Shown one piece after another: positions 18,162-27,210 of a DNA stretch of 64,000 nt. Every line of letters starts with the position of its first letter. Position 1 is the first letter of the stretch. The notes beneath the pieces are model-generated. The model made no database searches. It saw only the letters and a program-made list of their open reading frames with translations, and was not told the origin of the DNA. The translations under genes and the position numbers were made by a program. The stretch is from AP-15 sp963814805 (GTDB taxonomy: Bacteria; Pseudomonadota; Alphaproteobacteria; ATCC43930; CGMCC-115725). The DNA is taken from the NCBI GenBank assembly GCA_963814805.1, contig CAWFER010000033.1:434001-498000 (forward strand), in the 5' to 3' direction.

Positions 18162-19256
18162 CTAGTGGATCGCTTCTAACGCTTGTGTCCCGCGGGTGAC
18201 GGCGGCGAGGATGGCGTCAGCGGATTTGGTCCAGACGAACGGCTTGGGCTTGCCGTTGGCGTCGGCGATGAAGCGGTTGATGGCGGTCTGCAGCTCGACG
18301 ATCGAGGTGAAGACGCCGCGTTTGAGCCGTTGTCGGGTGAGTTTGGCAAACCAGCCTTCGACCGCGTTGGCCCAGGAGCACGAGGTCGGGGTGAAGTGGA
18401 AGGTGAAGCGCGGATGGCGGGCGAGCCAGCCGCGCACCTTGGGGTGCTTGTGGGTGGCATAATTGTCGAGCACCACATGGATCGCCTTGTCGACCGCGAC
18501 CTCGCGCTCGACGGTGTTGAGAAAGCGGATGAATTCCTGATGCCGGTGGCGCTGCATGCAACGCCCGATGACCTTGCCCTCAAGGATATCGAGGGCGGCG
18601 AACAGGGTGGTGGTGCCGTTGCGCTTGTAATCGTGGGTCATCGTGGCGCAGCGCCCCTTCTTCATCGGCAGCCCCGGCTGGGTGCGGTCAAGGGCTTGGA
18701 TCTGGCTTTTCTCGTCGATGCTGAGGACCACGGCATGATCCGGCGGATCGATATAAAGACCGACAACCTCCTTGAGCTTGGCGGCGAATTTGGGATCGTT
18801 GGAGAGCTTGAACGAACGCACCCGATGCGGCTGCAGCCCGTGCCGCGTCCAGATGCGGCGCACCGAGGACGGGCTGACCCCCGCCACCTTGGCCATCGCC
18901 GAAGCCGTCCAATGGGTCGCTTCATGCGGCGGGGCTTGGTTGGTCAGCGCCACCACCCGATCGACGGTCGCGGCCGGCAGCGGCGGGATGCGCGCGGGCC
19001 GGGTCTTGTCGCGGGCGAGCCCCTCGGCCCCCTCATGCATGAAGCGTTCCTGCCAGCGCCAGACCACGGTCTTGCCTTTGCCAACCGCGCGCATGATGGC
19101 GGTGGTCCCCGCTCCATCGGCCGTCAGCATGACGATCCGCGCGCGCCAGACGTGCTTCTGCGGGCTGTTGCGATCCCGGATGATCGACTGCAAGCGCTTC
19201 CGATCGGCCGGCGTAATCTCGATGGTGATCCCCTTGCGCATGCCGCACTGTGGCAC
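18162..19256 (-). CDS. IS630-family transposase
   Basis: The 364-residue transposase has an N-terminal helix-turn-helix region for end binding, then the DDE catalytic domain: first Asp in VLSIDEKSQIQ, second in HVVLDNYATHKHP, and Glu in CSWANAVEGWF. These spacings and sequences are typical of IS630/Tc1-mariner enzymes, which insert at TA. The stop codon TAG at 18164-18162 is made from the duplicated target TA plus one host base. The ATG at 19256 is assumed; a start at MRKGITIE (19241) is also possible. It appears intact. Confidence 0.9.
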   Translation of the reverse strand: MPQCGMRKGITIEITPADRKRLQSIIRDRNSPQKHVWRARIVMLTADGAGTTAIMRAVGKGKTVVWRWQERFMHEGAEGLARDKTRPARIPPLPAATVDRVVALTNQAPPHEATHWTASAMAKVAGVSPSSVRRIWTRHGLQPHRVRSFKLSNDPKFAAKLKEVVGLYIDPPDHAVVLSIDEKSQIQALDRTQPGLPMKKGRCATMTHDYKRNGTTTLFAALDILEGKVIGRCMQRHRHQEFIRFLNTVEREVAVDKAIHVVLDNYATHKHPKVRGWLARHPRFTFHFTPTSCSWANAVEGWFAKLTRQRLKRGVFTSIVELQTAINRFIADANGKPKPFVWTKSADAILAAVTRGTQALEAIH

Positions 19257-19310
19257 AGCCGGCCCCGCGGAAACACCAAAATCAGGACTCTTCTGTCAGG
19301 TTCTATCCAC
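18165..19310. mobile_element. IS630-family insertion sequence, 1146 bp
   Basis: The element is flanked by a TA at 18163-18164 and another at 19311-19312, the expected target duplication. Its ends form imperfect inverted repeats: the left end begins GTGGATCGCTTCTAACG and the right end, read inward, begins GTGGATAGAACCTGACA. It carries one leftward transposase gene. The interrupted methyltransferase frame is restored exactly on conceptual excision of the element and one TA, so the ends are placed with confidence. Confidence 0.9.
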
Positions 19311-19594
19311 TAGGCATGTGCTTTCTTTTCTCAAGAGATATTTGGTTGACGGGACGATCGTCTGCTTTGATGATTATTTTTGCTACAAGGGAAACCCCAA
19401 TCAAGGCGAGCAGAAAGCTCTGTCAGATTTTCTAGCAGAGAATGCGGATGTGCGGTTTTTGCCATGGACCACTTATAGTCCGCTGGGTAAGGCTTTCATC
19501 GTTCGCTTGACCGGGTGAACAAAATCAGCAGCATCGCCCGGCTAGGTTCGCACTACCTAAGCGGCTCGGCCGAAATCCACCCGAGGATCGAGAA

Positions 19595-20737
19595 ATGATC
19601 GGGGAAGCGATGGTTCGCGTCGAGGCGAAACCCGAGGCGGCGGTGCAGCGCATCAACGTCACGGAGGATCCGGCGCCGCCAAGCGCGGCTGACTGGGGTC
19701 ACCTCAGGCAGCGGATGGCGCCGGAATGGGGCTTTCTGGCGAGCGATTGGGTCCCGGCTTGGAACGATAGTTATCTGCCTTTCGCCCGCTGGCGGCCGCC
19801 TTGCCGCTACCTGACCCTGCGCGACGAGAACGGCTCGCCGGCCGGGGTATTGCCGCTGGCGACGATGCAATTCGGGCCGCTCAAATTTGCCGCCGGCGCG
19901 GGCCATTTCCTGCCCTACCGCGGTGTGCCGCTGGCATCGGCTCCGGAGGTGCGAGAGGCGACGTGCGCGACCCTCGCCGACGCCCTTCCGGATCTCATCC
20001 GAGCCCGCGTCGGGCTGCGCCTCGGTCCGATCGCCGCGCACGACCCAATGTGCAACGGCCTCGCCCTCGCGCTGCGAGCTCGCGGCTGGGCGGTCGCCAC
20101 CAAGGCGCTGGGGACGAGCTTTGTCGTCGATCTGCCGCAGACCGTCGCCGAGTTCAACAAGGTGTGCAGCGGGATCGTCAAGAGAGCCAATTACTATGAA
20201 AGGCGGCTAGGCAAAGCTGGCAAACTGGAGATCGCGCAGCATCGGGGGCTGGCGGCTCGGGGCTGGACCAAGCCCCTCGACGACGTGGCGGCAATCGAGC
20301 GCAATTCGTGGATTTCCGAGGGGCGCGGCTCGGTCCTCTTCGATACCCCGCAAGCACGGGAGTTCTGGCGGCGGGTATTGGCCGACGATTTCCTTTCCGC
20401 CAGCTTTCGCCTGTGGATCATGTATTTCGACGGGCGGCCGATCAGCTTCTCCTGCAATCTCGATGCGGGGAACACCAGATATATTCTGGCCAATCTCTAC
20501 GATGCCGCGTTCAAGGATCACAGATGCGGCAATATTTTGGCCAGACACGTAATCAGCGGCGCGATCGAGGACGGTCGGAAATCGATCGACTGGGGCCAGG
20601 GCGATTCGGGCTACAAGCAACTTTGGCGCGCCGCACCGGCGCACGCCGTGCACGATCTGCTGGCGTTTCCGCCACGCCCGACGACCCGCATCATCAAGCG
20701 ATTGCTCGACGGCCGCTCCGGCTACCGGTTCCGGTAA
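19595..20737 (+). CDS. FemAB/CelD-like GNAT acyltransferase
   Basis: The 380-residue protein resembles the CelD/BcsL and FemAB-like acyltransferases (GNAT_6 type) that accompany exopolysaccharide clusters. Features are the N-terminal WGFLASDWVPAWNDSYLP, a central RANYYERRLGKAG, and the C-terminal IDWGQGDSGYKQLW, which resembles the family's YK..W acceptor-loop motif. It probably transfers an acyl or aminoacyl group to a sugar or lipid. GAGGATCGAGAA precedes the ATG at 19595. An ATG at 19610, behind GGGGAAG, is an alternative. Confidence 0.75.
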   Translation: MIGEAMVRVEAKPEAAVQRINVTEDPAPPSAADWGHLRQRMAPEWGFLASDWVPAWNDSYLPFARWRPPCRYLTLRDENGSPAGVLPLATMQFGPLKFAAGAGHFLPYRGVPLASAPEVREATCATLADALPDLIRARVGLRLGPIAAHDPMCNGLALALRARGWAVATKALGTSFVVDLPQTVAEFNKVCSGIVKRANYYERRLGKAGKLEIAQHRGLAARGWTKPLDDVAAIERNSWISEGRGSVLFDTPQAREFWRRVLADDFLSASFRLWIMYFDGRPISFSCNLDAGNTRYILANLYDAAFKDHRCGNILARHVISGAIEDGRKSIDWGQGDSGYKQLWRAAPAHAVHDLLAFPPRPTTRIIKRLLDGRSGYRFR

Positions 20738-20832
20738 TTGCCGCCGGGCGGCGGCAGCGCAGGGCCGATGTCGGGCCGGCCATCGATCGAAGGACGGCGT
20801 GGTAGGCGCCGCCCTCCGATGCCGAGCCTGCG

Positions 20833-21993
20833 TTACTGGTGCAGGTGGTAGAGGCGGGTCACGTTCTCGCTGGTGATCTTGCGGCGCACCGCGGGCGAGA
20901 TCTGGGCGAGGTTTCGGTCGAGGGTGGCGTGCGAGCCGGGCCAGATGCAATCCGGATGCGGGTAGTCGGCGCCCCAGATGATGTTGTCCTCGCCGATCAG
21001 CGGGATGATTGGTTCGAGGAACTGGTCCTGCTGGTAGGTCACATAGCCTTGGCGGCGGAAGTAATCGCTCGGCTTCAATTTGAAATTGAGGCTGCGCGCC
21101 CGGTCGGCATATTCGGTGTCGAGCCGGTCGAACACATAGGGCAGCCAGGTCACCCCTGATTCGCCGAGGACGAAATTGAAATCGGGGTACTTGTCGCAGG
21201 CGCCCGAGGCCAGGACCGAGACCAGCACCTCCATCGTGTCGAGCTGGAACAGGGCCGAGCGCACCAGCCGCCACTGGGTGAGGTACTTCTGCTCCTGCTC
21301 AGGACTGTCGGGGGCGCGCAACGCCTTGAACCCGGTCGAGTGGAACGAGATCGGAAAGCGGCATTCGGCCGCGGCCTCCCACAGCGGAAACCACATATCG
21401 GTGTAGAGCGGCGGGGTCATCCGCTTGAAGGCGAGATCGCCGCCGCGAAGCCCGAGCTTGGCGCAGCGCCGCACCTCGGCCGCGGCTTCGAGCGGGTCGG
21501 TATTGGGGATGATCGCCAGCGGGTAGACCCGGTTCGAATCGGCGCGGCGGGCGAAATCGGCGACCCAGTCGTTGTAGGTCTTGTCGGTCCAGGCGCGCAG
21601 CGAGGCGTCCTCGATCAGGTCGTTGACCATCAGGCAGCCATAGACCACCTCGGCGGAAAGGCCGTCGCGATCGAGATCGGCCAGGCGCAACTCGGGCGTG
21701 GTCGGGCGCGGCTTGGCCGAGCGCGCATTGCTCCACTCGAAGCCCAGATCCTTCATCTCGTCGATATGGTTGAACATGCCGCGCTGATATTTGAGAAAGC
21801 CCGGGCCGACCCCGTTCCACATACCGCGGTCCTGGCCGTCGACAAACCAGTGCAGGCCGTCCCCCCGCTCCTCGACCCGCGGCGCCGTCTGCTTCCACTT
21901 CTGCGGCGCTGCCGACGACCACAGATCGGGCGGGCAATAGGTCAGGTCGATGTGGTTGTCGCCGGAGATCAGCTTTTCTTGTGTCGCGGGCAT
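20833..21993 (-). CDS. Amidohydrolase_2 family metal-dependent hydrolase
   Basis: The 386-residue protein belongs to the amidohydrolase_2 (ACMSD-like TIM-barrel) family. It starts with a metal-site-like SGDNHIDLTY (HxD rather than the usual HxH). It continues with ISFHSTGFKAL (metal His) and ends with the family signature IIWGADYPHPDCIWPGS, whose Asp is a metal ligand. Members decarboxylate or hydrolyse ring-cleavage products of aromatic compounds. A divergent gene for an NHL-repeat protein lies 265 bases away, with an MFS transporter beyond it, so a small catabolic cluster is plausible. The substrate is unknown. Confidence 0.8.
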   Translation of the reverse strand: MPATQEKLISGDNHIDLTYCPPDLWSSAAPQKWKQTAPRVEERGDGLHWFVDGQDRGMWNGVGPGFLKYQRGMFNHIDEMKDLGFEWSNARSAKPRPTTPELRLADLDRDGLSAEVVYGCLMVNDLIEDASLRAWTDKTYNDWVADFARRADSNRVYPLAIIPNTDPLEAAAEVRRCAKLGLRGGDLAFKRMTPPLYTDMWFPLWEAAAECRFPISFHSTGFKALRAPDSPEQEQKYLTQWRLVRSALFQLDTMEVLVSVLASGACDKYPDFNFVLGESGVTWLPYVFDRLDTEYADRARSLNFKLKPSDYFRRQGYVTYQQDQFLEPIIPLIGEDNIIWGADYPHPDCIWPGSHATLDRNLAQISPAVRRKITSENVTRLYHLHQ

Positions 21994-22258
21994 GGGCGGG
22001 CTCCTCTCGCTCGTCCGCAGGGTGCGGGACCGAGTTCTTCTGAGGCGCGCATCCTACGATCGGCGCGTGATCGGCGCCATAGAAATGCAGGATTTCTCGC
22101 TGTCGGATGGCATCTTGGCCGAGATCGGCGCCCCGGGATCATGGTTTGTGCCGGGCGTGAGGCGGGTGAGCGTGGAAACAGACGAGAGGCGCTCGCGTGG
22201 CGCGGGTCTCGGTCCTATGATGCGCTCCAGAGGAAGTCAAAGGATTGGGGAGAGGCGC

Positions 22259-23218
22259 ATGGCGGTAGAGCTCGGCGGCGGGCAGTATACATTCGCGGTG
22301 CGCGAGGATTGGGCGAAGGCGCCGGACGAGATCGTGCTCGGCGATGTCGCTGCGGTCGGGGTCGACGCGCAGGGCCGGGTCTATGCCTTCAATCGCGGCG
22401 AGCACCCGGTCGCGGTATTCGACGCCGAGGGTAATTTCCTGCGCAGCTGGGGCGAGGGCGTCTTCACCCGCGCGCATGGCGTCCATATGGGGCCGGACGA
22501 CACGATCTGGCTGACCGACGACGGCGACCATACCGTGCGCCACTGCACCCTCGACGGCAAAATTCTGATGACCCTGGGCGTCCCCGGCGAGCCCAAGCCC
22601 TATATGAGCGGCGAGCCGTTTCATCGCTGCACCCACACCGCGATCTCGCCCAAGGGCGAACTCTACGTATCGGACGGCTACGGCAACGCGCGCATCCACA
22701 AATACACGCCGGACGGCCGATTGCTGCATTCGTGGGGCGAGCCCGGCACCGATCCCGGCCAGTTCAACGTGCCGCACAACATCTGCTGCGACCCCGATGG
22801 CTGGCTCTATGTCGCCGATCGCGAGAACCACCGGGTCCAGGTGTTCGACGGCGACGGCAAGTTCGAAACGCAGTGGAACAATCTGCATCGGCCGAACGGC
22901 ATGTGCATGGCCGTCGGCCGCGACCCGCTGATCTATATCGGCGAGGGCGGCCCGTCGGGCGAAATCAACCGAGACTGGCCGAATATCGGGCCGCGGGTCA
23001 GCATCCATACCGCGAAGGGCCAGGTGCTGGCCCGGCTCGGCCGGATGCATGCGGGGTTGGAGCCGGGGCATTTCACCTCGCCGCACGGCATCGCCGTCGA
23101 CCGCCACGGCAACATCTTTGTCGGCGAGTTGTCGGGGCGCAGCTGGGGGCGATTTTCCAAGGGACCGGCGCCAAAGCGCATCCGGGTTCTGCACAAGCTC
23201 GAAAAAATCGCCGCCTGA
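22259..23218 (+). CDS. NHL-repeat six-bladed beta-propeller protein
   Basis: The 319-residue protein starts at an ATG preceded by GGGGAGAGG. Several NHL blades are visible: DVAAVGVDAQGRVYAFNRGE, TAISPKGELYVSDGYGNARI, NICCDPDGWLYVADRENHRV and GIAVDRHGNIFVGEL. The family includes the peptidylglycine alpha-amidating lyase fold and many sugar or lactone-binding propellers. No signal peptide is seen, so it appears cytoplasmic. It diverges from the amidohydrolase gene, and a shared promoter region suggests joint use. Enzymatic activity is not predictable. Confidence 0.8.
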   Translation: MAVELGGGQYTFAVREDWAKAPDEIVLGDVAAVGVDAQGRVYAFNRGEHPVAVFDAEGNFLRSWGEGVFTRAHGVHMGPDDTIWLTDDGDHTVRHCTLDGKILMTLGVPGEPKPYMSGEPFHRCTHTAISPKGELYVSDGYGNARIHKYTPDGRLLHSWGEPGTDPGQFNVPHNICCDPDGWLYVADRENHRVQVFDGDGKFETQWNNLHRPNGMCMAVGRDPLIYIGEGGPSGEINRDWPNIGPRVSIHTAKGQVLARLGRMHAGLEPGHFTSPHGIAVDRHGNIFVGELSGRSWGRFSKGPAPKRIRVLHKLEKIAA

Positions 23219-23274
23219 CCGGGCTGGCTCCTCACCCTACTTTACCCTCGCCAGCGGGCAGAGGGAGATGGACG

Positions 23275-24583
23275 TCAGGCGGCGGCCACAGCCGTTATCC
23301 GCGCGCCGCGCGTTTGGCGCAGGACGAGAAAGCCGACGATCAGCAGATTGGCGAGATTGAACAGCGCGCCGGCGGCGAAGGCCGGGGCGTAAAAACCGAA
23401 GCTGTCGTAGAGCGCGCCGGCGAACCAGCTGCCAAAGGCCATTCCAGACATCCCGGCGAACAGCAGGGTCGGCACCCGCCACGACGCCTCGGATGACGGA
23501 AACAACTCGCGCAGCGCCACGACATAGGCCGGGATGATGCCGCTAAAGCCGAGGCCGTAGGCCGCCGAGACCGCGAACAGCCCGGTCTCGCTCTTGGTCA
23601 CCGAGAACGCAGCGATCGCCAACGCCTGACAGGCCGAGCCGGCCAAGACGGTGCCGAGCCCGCCGATCCGGTCGGCGAGCCAGCCCCAGAACTGGCGACT
23701 GACAAAGGCGCAACCGAGCAGCACCGACAGCATCGCCGCACTCTGCGCCGGCGAGATCCCGAGATCGCTGCACATCGCCACCAGGTGCCCGGCCGGCATC
23801 GCCATCGGCACGCAGCACAAAAACGACGCCGCGCACAGCAATGCCTGCACCGTATTGGGCCGCAACCCCAATGCCTGGGCGCCGCGCATCGAGAATCTTG
23901 GCCGAACGGGTAGCGCGGCCCGGCTGCAGCGCCGGCCGCAGGAATAGCGCCAGCGGCGCCATCGCCATCACCACCAGTGCATAGCACAGCATCGTCGACT
24001 GCCAGCCGAACCAGCCGAGCCAGTGCTGAAACACGGTCGGCCAGATCACCCCGGCGATGTATTGGCCGGACGAGATCAACGCCAGCGCGGCGCCGCGCCT
24101 GCGGTCGAACCAGCGGCTGACATAGATCAACAGCGGCGGGTAGAGCGCGCCGCCGCCGAGGAAGCCGATCAGCAGCGCATGCCCAAGATAAAGCGTCCAT
24201 ATCTTGCCGACAGCCGAGACCGCGAGACCGAGCGCGGTCATCAGCGCGCCGAAAACCACGGTCCGGCGCACGCCGATCCGGTCGGCCACCCAGCCCATCA
24301 GAATTCCGCCGGAGCCGGTCCCGACCCAAACGAGTGCAGCGGCGAGCGCGATCACCGAGCGGTCGCTGCCGAGCGCCGCCGCGATCGGCTTGAGTCCGAC
24401 CACGACGATCAGCGGCCCGCCGTAGGAAATCGACAGGATGCCGATTGCGAGCGCCGCCGCCACCCAGGACCACCCGGTCTCGACGCTGTCGGGAAAGCGG
24501 TCGGCGCGAGCGTCGGGGCGCGGGCGATGGGCGCCGATCCGCGCGGCGCCGAGGCTGACGCCCTCCTTGGTCTCCTCCCGCAT
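23275..24583 (-). CDS. MFS transporter (frameshifted)
   Basis: With one extra base removed near 23885-23892 (SAKILD / RGAQALGL junction) this makes about 435 residues with 12 predicted membrane helices. The loop between helices 2 and 3 reads GWVADRIGVRRTVV, the major-facilitator signature. A second one, GWLADRIGGLGTV, lies in the C-terminal half. It looks like an oxalate/formate or monocarboxylate-type MFS importer. The start at 24583 follows GGGAAG. It converges with the NHL protein gene, and a catabolic substrate is likely but unknown. Confidence 0.75.
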
Positions 24584-24700
24584 ACTTCCCACACTCTCGC
24601 GGCCCAGATCCGCCCAGCTTATCAGCAGCCGCGAGAATATGGGTGCAATTCGCCGCGGCCGAAGAGCAAGATCGGGCCTGCGACAAACCGGAGAAACGCG

Positions 24701-25093
24701 ATGACGAGCTTCAAATACGACCATATCCATCTGCGCAGCCCCAACGCCGAGGAAACCGCGCGGTGGTACGAGGCGATGTTCGGCGCCGAGATCATCCGTT
24801 CGGTGCAGTCGGACGGCAAACCGCGGCTCGACCTCAACCTCGGCGGCGTGGCGGTGTTCATCGCCCAGGTCCCGGAGTCGAACGCGGTTGCCCAGCCGCC
24901 GGAGCCACCCTACCTAGGGCTCGAACACATCGGGCTGCGGGTCGAAGGAATCGACGACGTGGTCGCCGAACTCAAGCAGAAGGGCGCCGAATTCACCGTC
25001 GAGCCAAAGACGATCCGGCCCGGCGTGCGCATCGCCTTTCTGCGCGGGCCGCAGAACGTCCATATCGAATTGCTCGACCGCAACGCCGCCTGA
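24701..25093 (+). CDS. VOC-family protein (glyoxalase-like)
   Basis: The 130-residue protein has the vicinal-oxygen-chelate double fold. FKYDHIHLRSPNAEETARWYE gives the first metal His, and YLGLEHIGLRVEGIDDVV the second. NVHIELLDRN carries the terminal Glu. Members include glyoxalase I, fosfomycin resistance proteins and extradiol-type enzymes. The start at 24701 is the first ATG in frame with this fold. It diverges from the MFS gene. The exact reaction is not predictable. Confidence 0.85.
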   Translation: MTSFKYDHIHLRSPNAEETARWYEAMFGAEIIRSVQSDGKPRLDLNLGGVAVFIAQVPESNAVAQPPEPPYLGLEHIGLRVEGIDDVVAELKQKGAEFTVEPKTIRPGVRIAFLRGPQNVHIELLDRNAA

Positions 25094-25110
25094 AGCTTTG
25101 CAATCTCAGC

Positions 25111-25668
25111 CTACGCATGGCCGGCGTCGCTCGACAGCGTCGACAGGTCGATGCCGAGCGTGGCCAGGGCGCGCTGCCATTTGGCGTCGTGATCGGGGGT
25201 GAACACGATCTCCGGATCGGCCGCGACGCACAGCCAGCCATTGGCCTGGATCTCGGCGTCGAGCTGGCCCGGCGCCCATCCGGCATAGCCGAGCGCGAAC
25301 AGGCTGCGTTGCGGCCCCTGGCCCCTGCCGATGGCGCGCAGGATTTCCAAGGTGGCGGTCACCGAGATGTTGTCGGCTACCCGCAAGGTCGCCGCCTCGC
25401 GATAATCGTCGGTATGCAGCACGAACCCGCGCTCCGGCTCGACCGGGCCGCCGAAATGCACCGGGCGGGTTTTGGCGAGACCGCCGGGCTCGATCTCGAG
25501 CTGGGCAAACAGCTCGGCCAAGGTCAGCGTGCCCACCACCTTGTTGATGACCAGCCCCATCGCTCCGCCGTCGCCGCTATGCGCGCACAGATAGATGACC
25601 GAGCGGGCAAAGCGTGGATCTCCCATTTGCGGCATTGCCACCAGCAGCTGGCCCGCGAGCGAATTCAC
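25111..25668 (-). CDS. YqgE/AlgH family protein
   Basis: The 185-residue protein matches the UPF0301 (YqgE/AlgH) family in length and in its blocks: LAGQLLVAMPQMGDPRFARSV at the start, AMGLVINKVV, HFGGPVEPERGFVLH, and ALGYAGWAPGQLDAEI near the end. The GTG at 25668 is chosen because GGAGG lies about 7 bases before it and the family starts at this residue. The structure is a conserved single domain, and its molecular role is still not established. It ends 17 bases from the stop of the convergent VOC gene. Confidence 0.9.
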   Translation of the reverse strand: MNSLAGQLLVAMPQMGDPRFARSVIYLCAHSGDGGAMGLVINKVVGTLTLAELFAQLEIEPGGLAKTRPVHFGGPVEPERGFVLHTDDYREAATLRVADNISVTATLEILRAIGRGQGPQRSLFALGYAGWAPGQLDAEIQANGWLCVAADPEIVFTPDHDAKWQRALATLGIDLSTLSSDAGHA

Positions 25669-25883
25669 CCGATCCTCCGATGCGGCTCCCGGACCATGGC
25701 GCCCGCCCCTTTCCAATTTCCGCAGCCTATACGCCGATCATAGAGTTTTGGTTGCACACCCGCGCCAAAAAAACGGCGGTCGCCGGCGGCCGGTTGGTCG
25801 CTGCGGTTTGCTCCCCGCTCGGCGCTGTGCTATCGGTCCGGCGTCAGGATCTGCGCAGCTCGGACAGCATCGGAGGGATTTCC

Positions 25884-26372
25884 ATGGCGATCAAGGTTGG
25901 CGACAAGCTGCCATCGGTGACGCTGAGGCAGGTTACCGCGGAGGGGCCGAAAGAGGTTACCACCGACGAATTCTTCCGCGGCCGCAAAGTCGTGCTGTTC
26001 GCGGTGCCCGGCGCCTTCACCCCGGCCTGCTCGCAGCGCCACCTGCCGGGCTATGTCGAAAAGGCGGCCGACATCAAGGGCAAGGGCATCGACGAGGTCG
26101 CCTGCGTCGCGGTCAACGATCCGGCGGTGATGGGCGCCTGGGGCAAGGACCAGAAGACCGCAGGCAAGGTGACCATGCTGGCCGACGGCAGCGGCGATTT
26201 CGCCCGCGCGCTGGGGCTCGAGCTCGACCTCAGCAAGGGTGGGCTCGGGGTGCGCTCAAAGCGCTATTCGATGCTGGTCGACAACGGCGTCGTCAAGTCG
26301 CTCAACCTCGAGACCCAGCCGGGCCAGGTCGAGGCCTCCGCCGCCGAGGCCATGCTGAAGGCGCTGGCCTAG
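25884..26372 (+). CDS. Peroxiredoxin, Prx5 type
   Basis: The 162-residue thiol peroxidase has the peroxidatic cysteine in PGAFTPACSQRHLPGY, the Prx5/hybrid signature, and the conserved Arg near the C-terminal RSKRYSMLVDNGVV. It reduces hydrogen and organic peroxides in the cytoplasm with a thiol reductant. GGAGGG precedes the ATG at 25884. No resolving cysteine is obvious (the only other one is in VACVAVND), so regeneration may depend on an external thiol such as glutaredoxin or glutathione. Confidence 0.9.
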   Translation: MAIKVGDKLPSVTLRQVTAEGPKEVTTDEFFRGRKVVLFAVPGAFTPACSQRHLPGYVEKAADIKGKGIDEVACVAVNDPAVMGAWGKDQKTAGKVTMLADGSGDFARALGLELDLSKGGLGVRSKRYSMLVDNGVVKSLNLETQPGQVEASAAEAMLKALA

Positions 26373-26410
26373 GGTCGGTCCTTCCCGGCCGGCCGAGAGG
26401 GGAGGAACGA

Positions 26411-27079
26411 TCAGACCGGTGGGGCGCGCAGCGGCTTGAGGTCCGGGGCTGGGCGCAGGGTGGCCTCGGTTTTGGCCTGCAGGGCGACGAAATCGATGTC
26501 TTCGGCGATCTCGCGGACGACGAGCCCCTCGCCGGTGACGTCGATGACCGCGAAATCGGTGTAGATCCGGCGCACCACGGCGGCGGCGGTCAGCGGGTAT
26601 TCGCAGCGCCGGCGGATGCGCGGCATGCCCGTCTTGGTCGTGTGCTCGACGAGGACGCGGATCTCCTTGGCGCCGACCGCCAGATCCATTGCTCCGCCGA
26701 CGCCGGGCGGAAAGCCCGGATCGTCGGTCGTCCAATTCGCCAGATCGCCGTTCTCGGCCACCTCGAAGGCCCCGAGCAGGGCCAAATCGAGATGACCGCC
26801 ACGGATCATCAGGAACGAGTCGGTGTGGTGCACATAGCTGCCGCCGGTGACGAGGGTGATCGGCTGCTTGCCGGCGTTGATCAGATCGGGATCGACGGCG
26901 TTGGCGCCCGGCGCCGGGCCGACGCCCAAAATGCCGTTCTCGCTATGCAAGACGATTTCGCGACCTTGCGGGATGAAGTCCGAAACCAGGGTCGGCAGTC
27001 CGATCCCGAGGTTCACATAGGCGCCGTCGACCAGGTCCTGCGCGGCCCGCCAGGCGATCTGGCGACGTTTGAGCGGCAT
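26411..27079 (-). CDS. 3-oxoacid CoA-transferase, subunit B
   Basis: The 222-residue protein is the beta subunit of a class I CoA-transferase. The catalytic Glu lies in LHSENGILGVGP, and GGAMDLAVGAKEI is the other conserved block. The enzyme moves CoA from succinyl-CoA to a 3-oxoacid such as acetoacetate or 3-oxoadipate. AAGGAG precedes the ATG at 27079. The alpha subunit normally lies directly upstream on the same strand. Here the 130 bases upstream hold no such gene, and pmbA follows instead, so the partner must be encoded elsewhere. Confidence 0.85.
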   Translation of the reverse strand: MPLKRRQIAWRAAQDLVDGAYVNLGIGLPTLVSDFIPQGREIVLHSENGILGVGPAPGANAVDPDLINAGKQPITLVTGGSYVHHTDSFLMIRGGHLDLALLGAFEVAENGDLANWTTDDPGFPPGVGGAMDLAVGAKEIRVLVEHTTKTGMPRIRRRCEYPLTAAAVVRRIYTDFAVIDVTGEGLVVREIAEDIDFVALQAKTEATLRPAPDLKPLRAPPV

Positions 27080-27210
27080 CGGGCTTCTCCTTGGAGTGTC
27101 GAGGGGCAAGACAGATCAATGATAACAGAATCATCGGGTCCAGACCCGGTCTACAGATCGCGCTTGTGCTGCGGGCGCCCCTGGATGTTGTTAATCGCTC
27201 TTCCAGCCGC

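Larger units (their letters stand above)
17662..19518 (+). pseudogene. TylF/MycF-type O-methyltransferase, split by an IS630-family insertion and a frameshift
   Basis: Three pieces belong to one gene. The first reads GVPGDYFEFGLWTGRTF. A single extra A in GAAC (17924-17925) shifts the frame to SFSGLPAIDD and continues to VYIDCDLYISA. There an IS interrupts, and after it RHVLSFLKRYLVDGTIVCFD resumes. Removing the IS, one TA and the extra base gives exactly 236 codons. These are the SAM and metal motifs of macrocin-type O-methyltransferases, found in sugar and antibiotic tailoring. As it stands the protein cannot be made. The start at 17662 follows GGAG at a good distance. The gene is AT-richer than its neighbours. 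Confidence 0.8.

Noticed and set aside
23228..23272. CTCACCCTACTTTACCCTCG between convergent genes as a further copy of the palindromic repeat
   Set aside because: Only short fragments match, and the two arms do not pair well. It may be a decayed copy, but support is weak.
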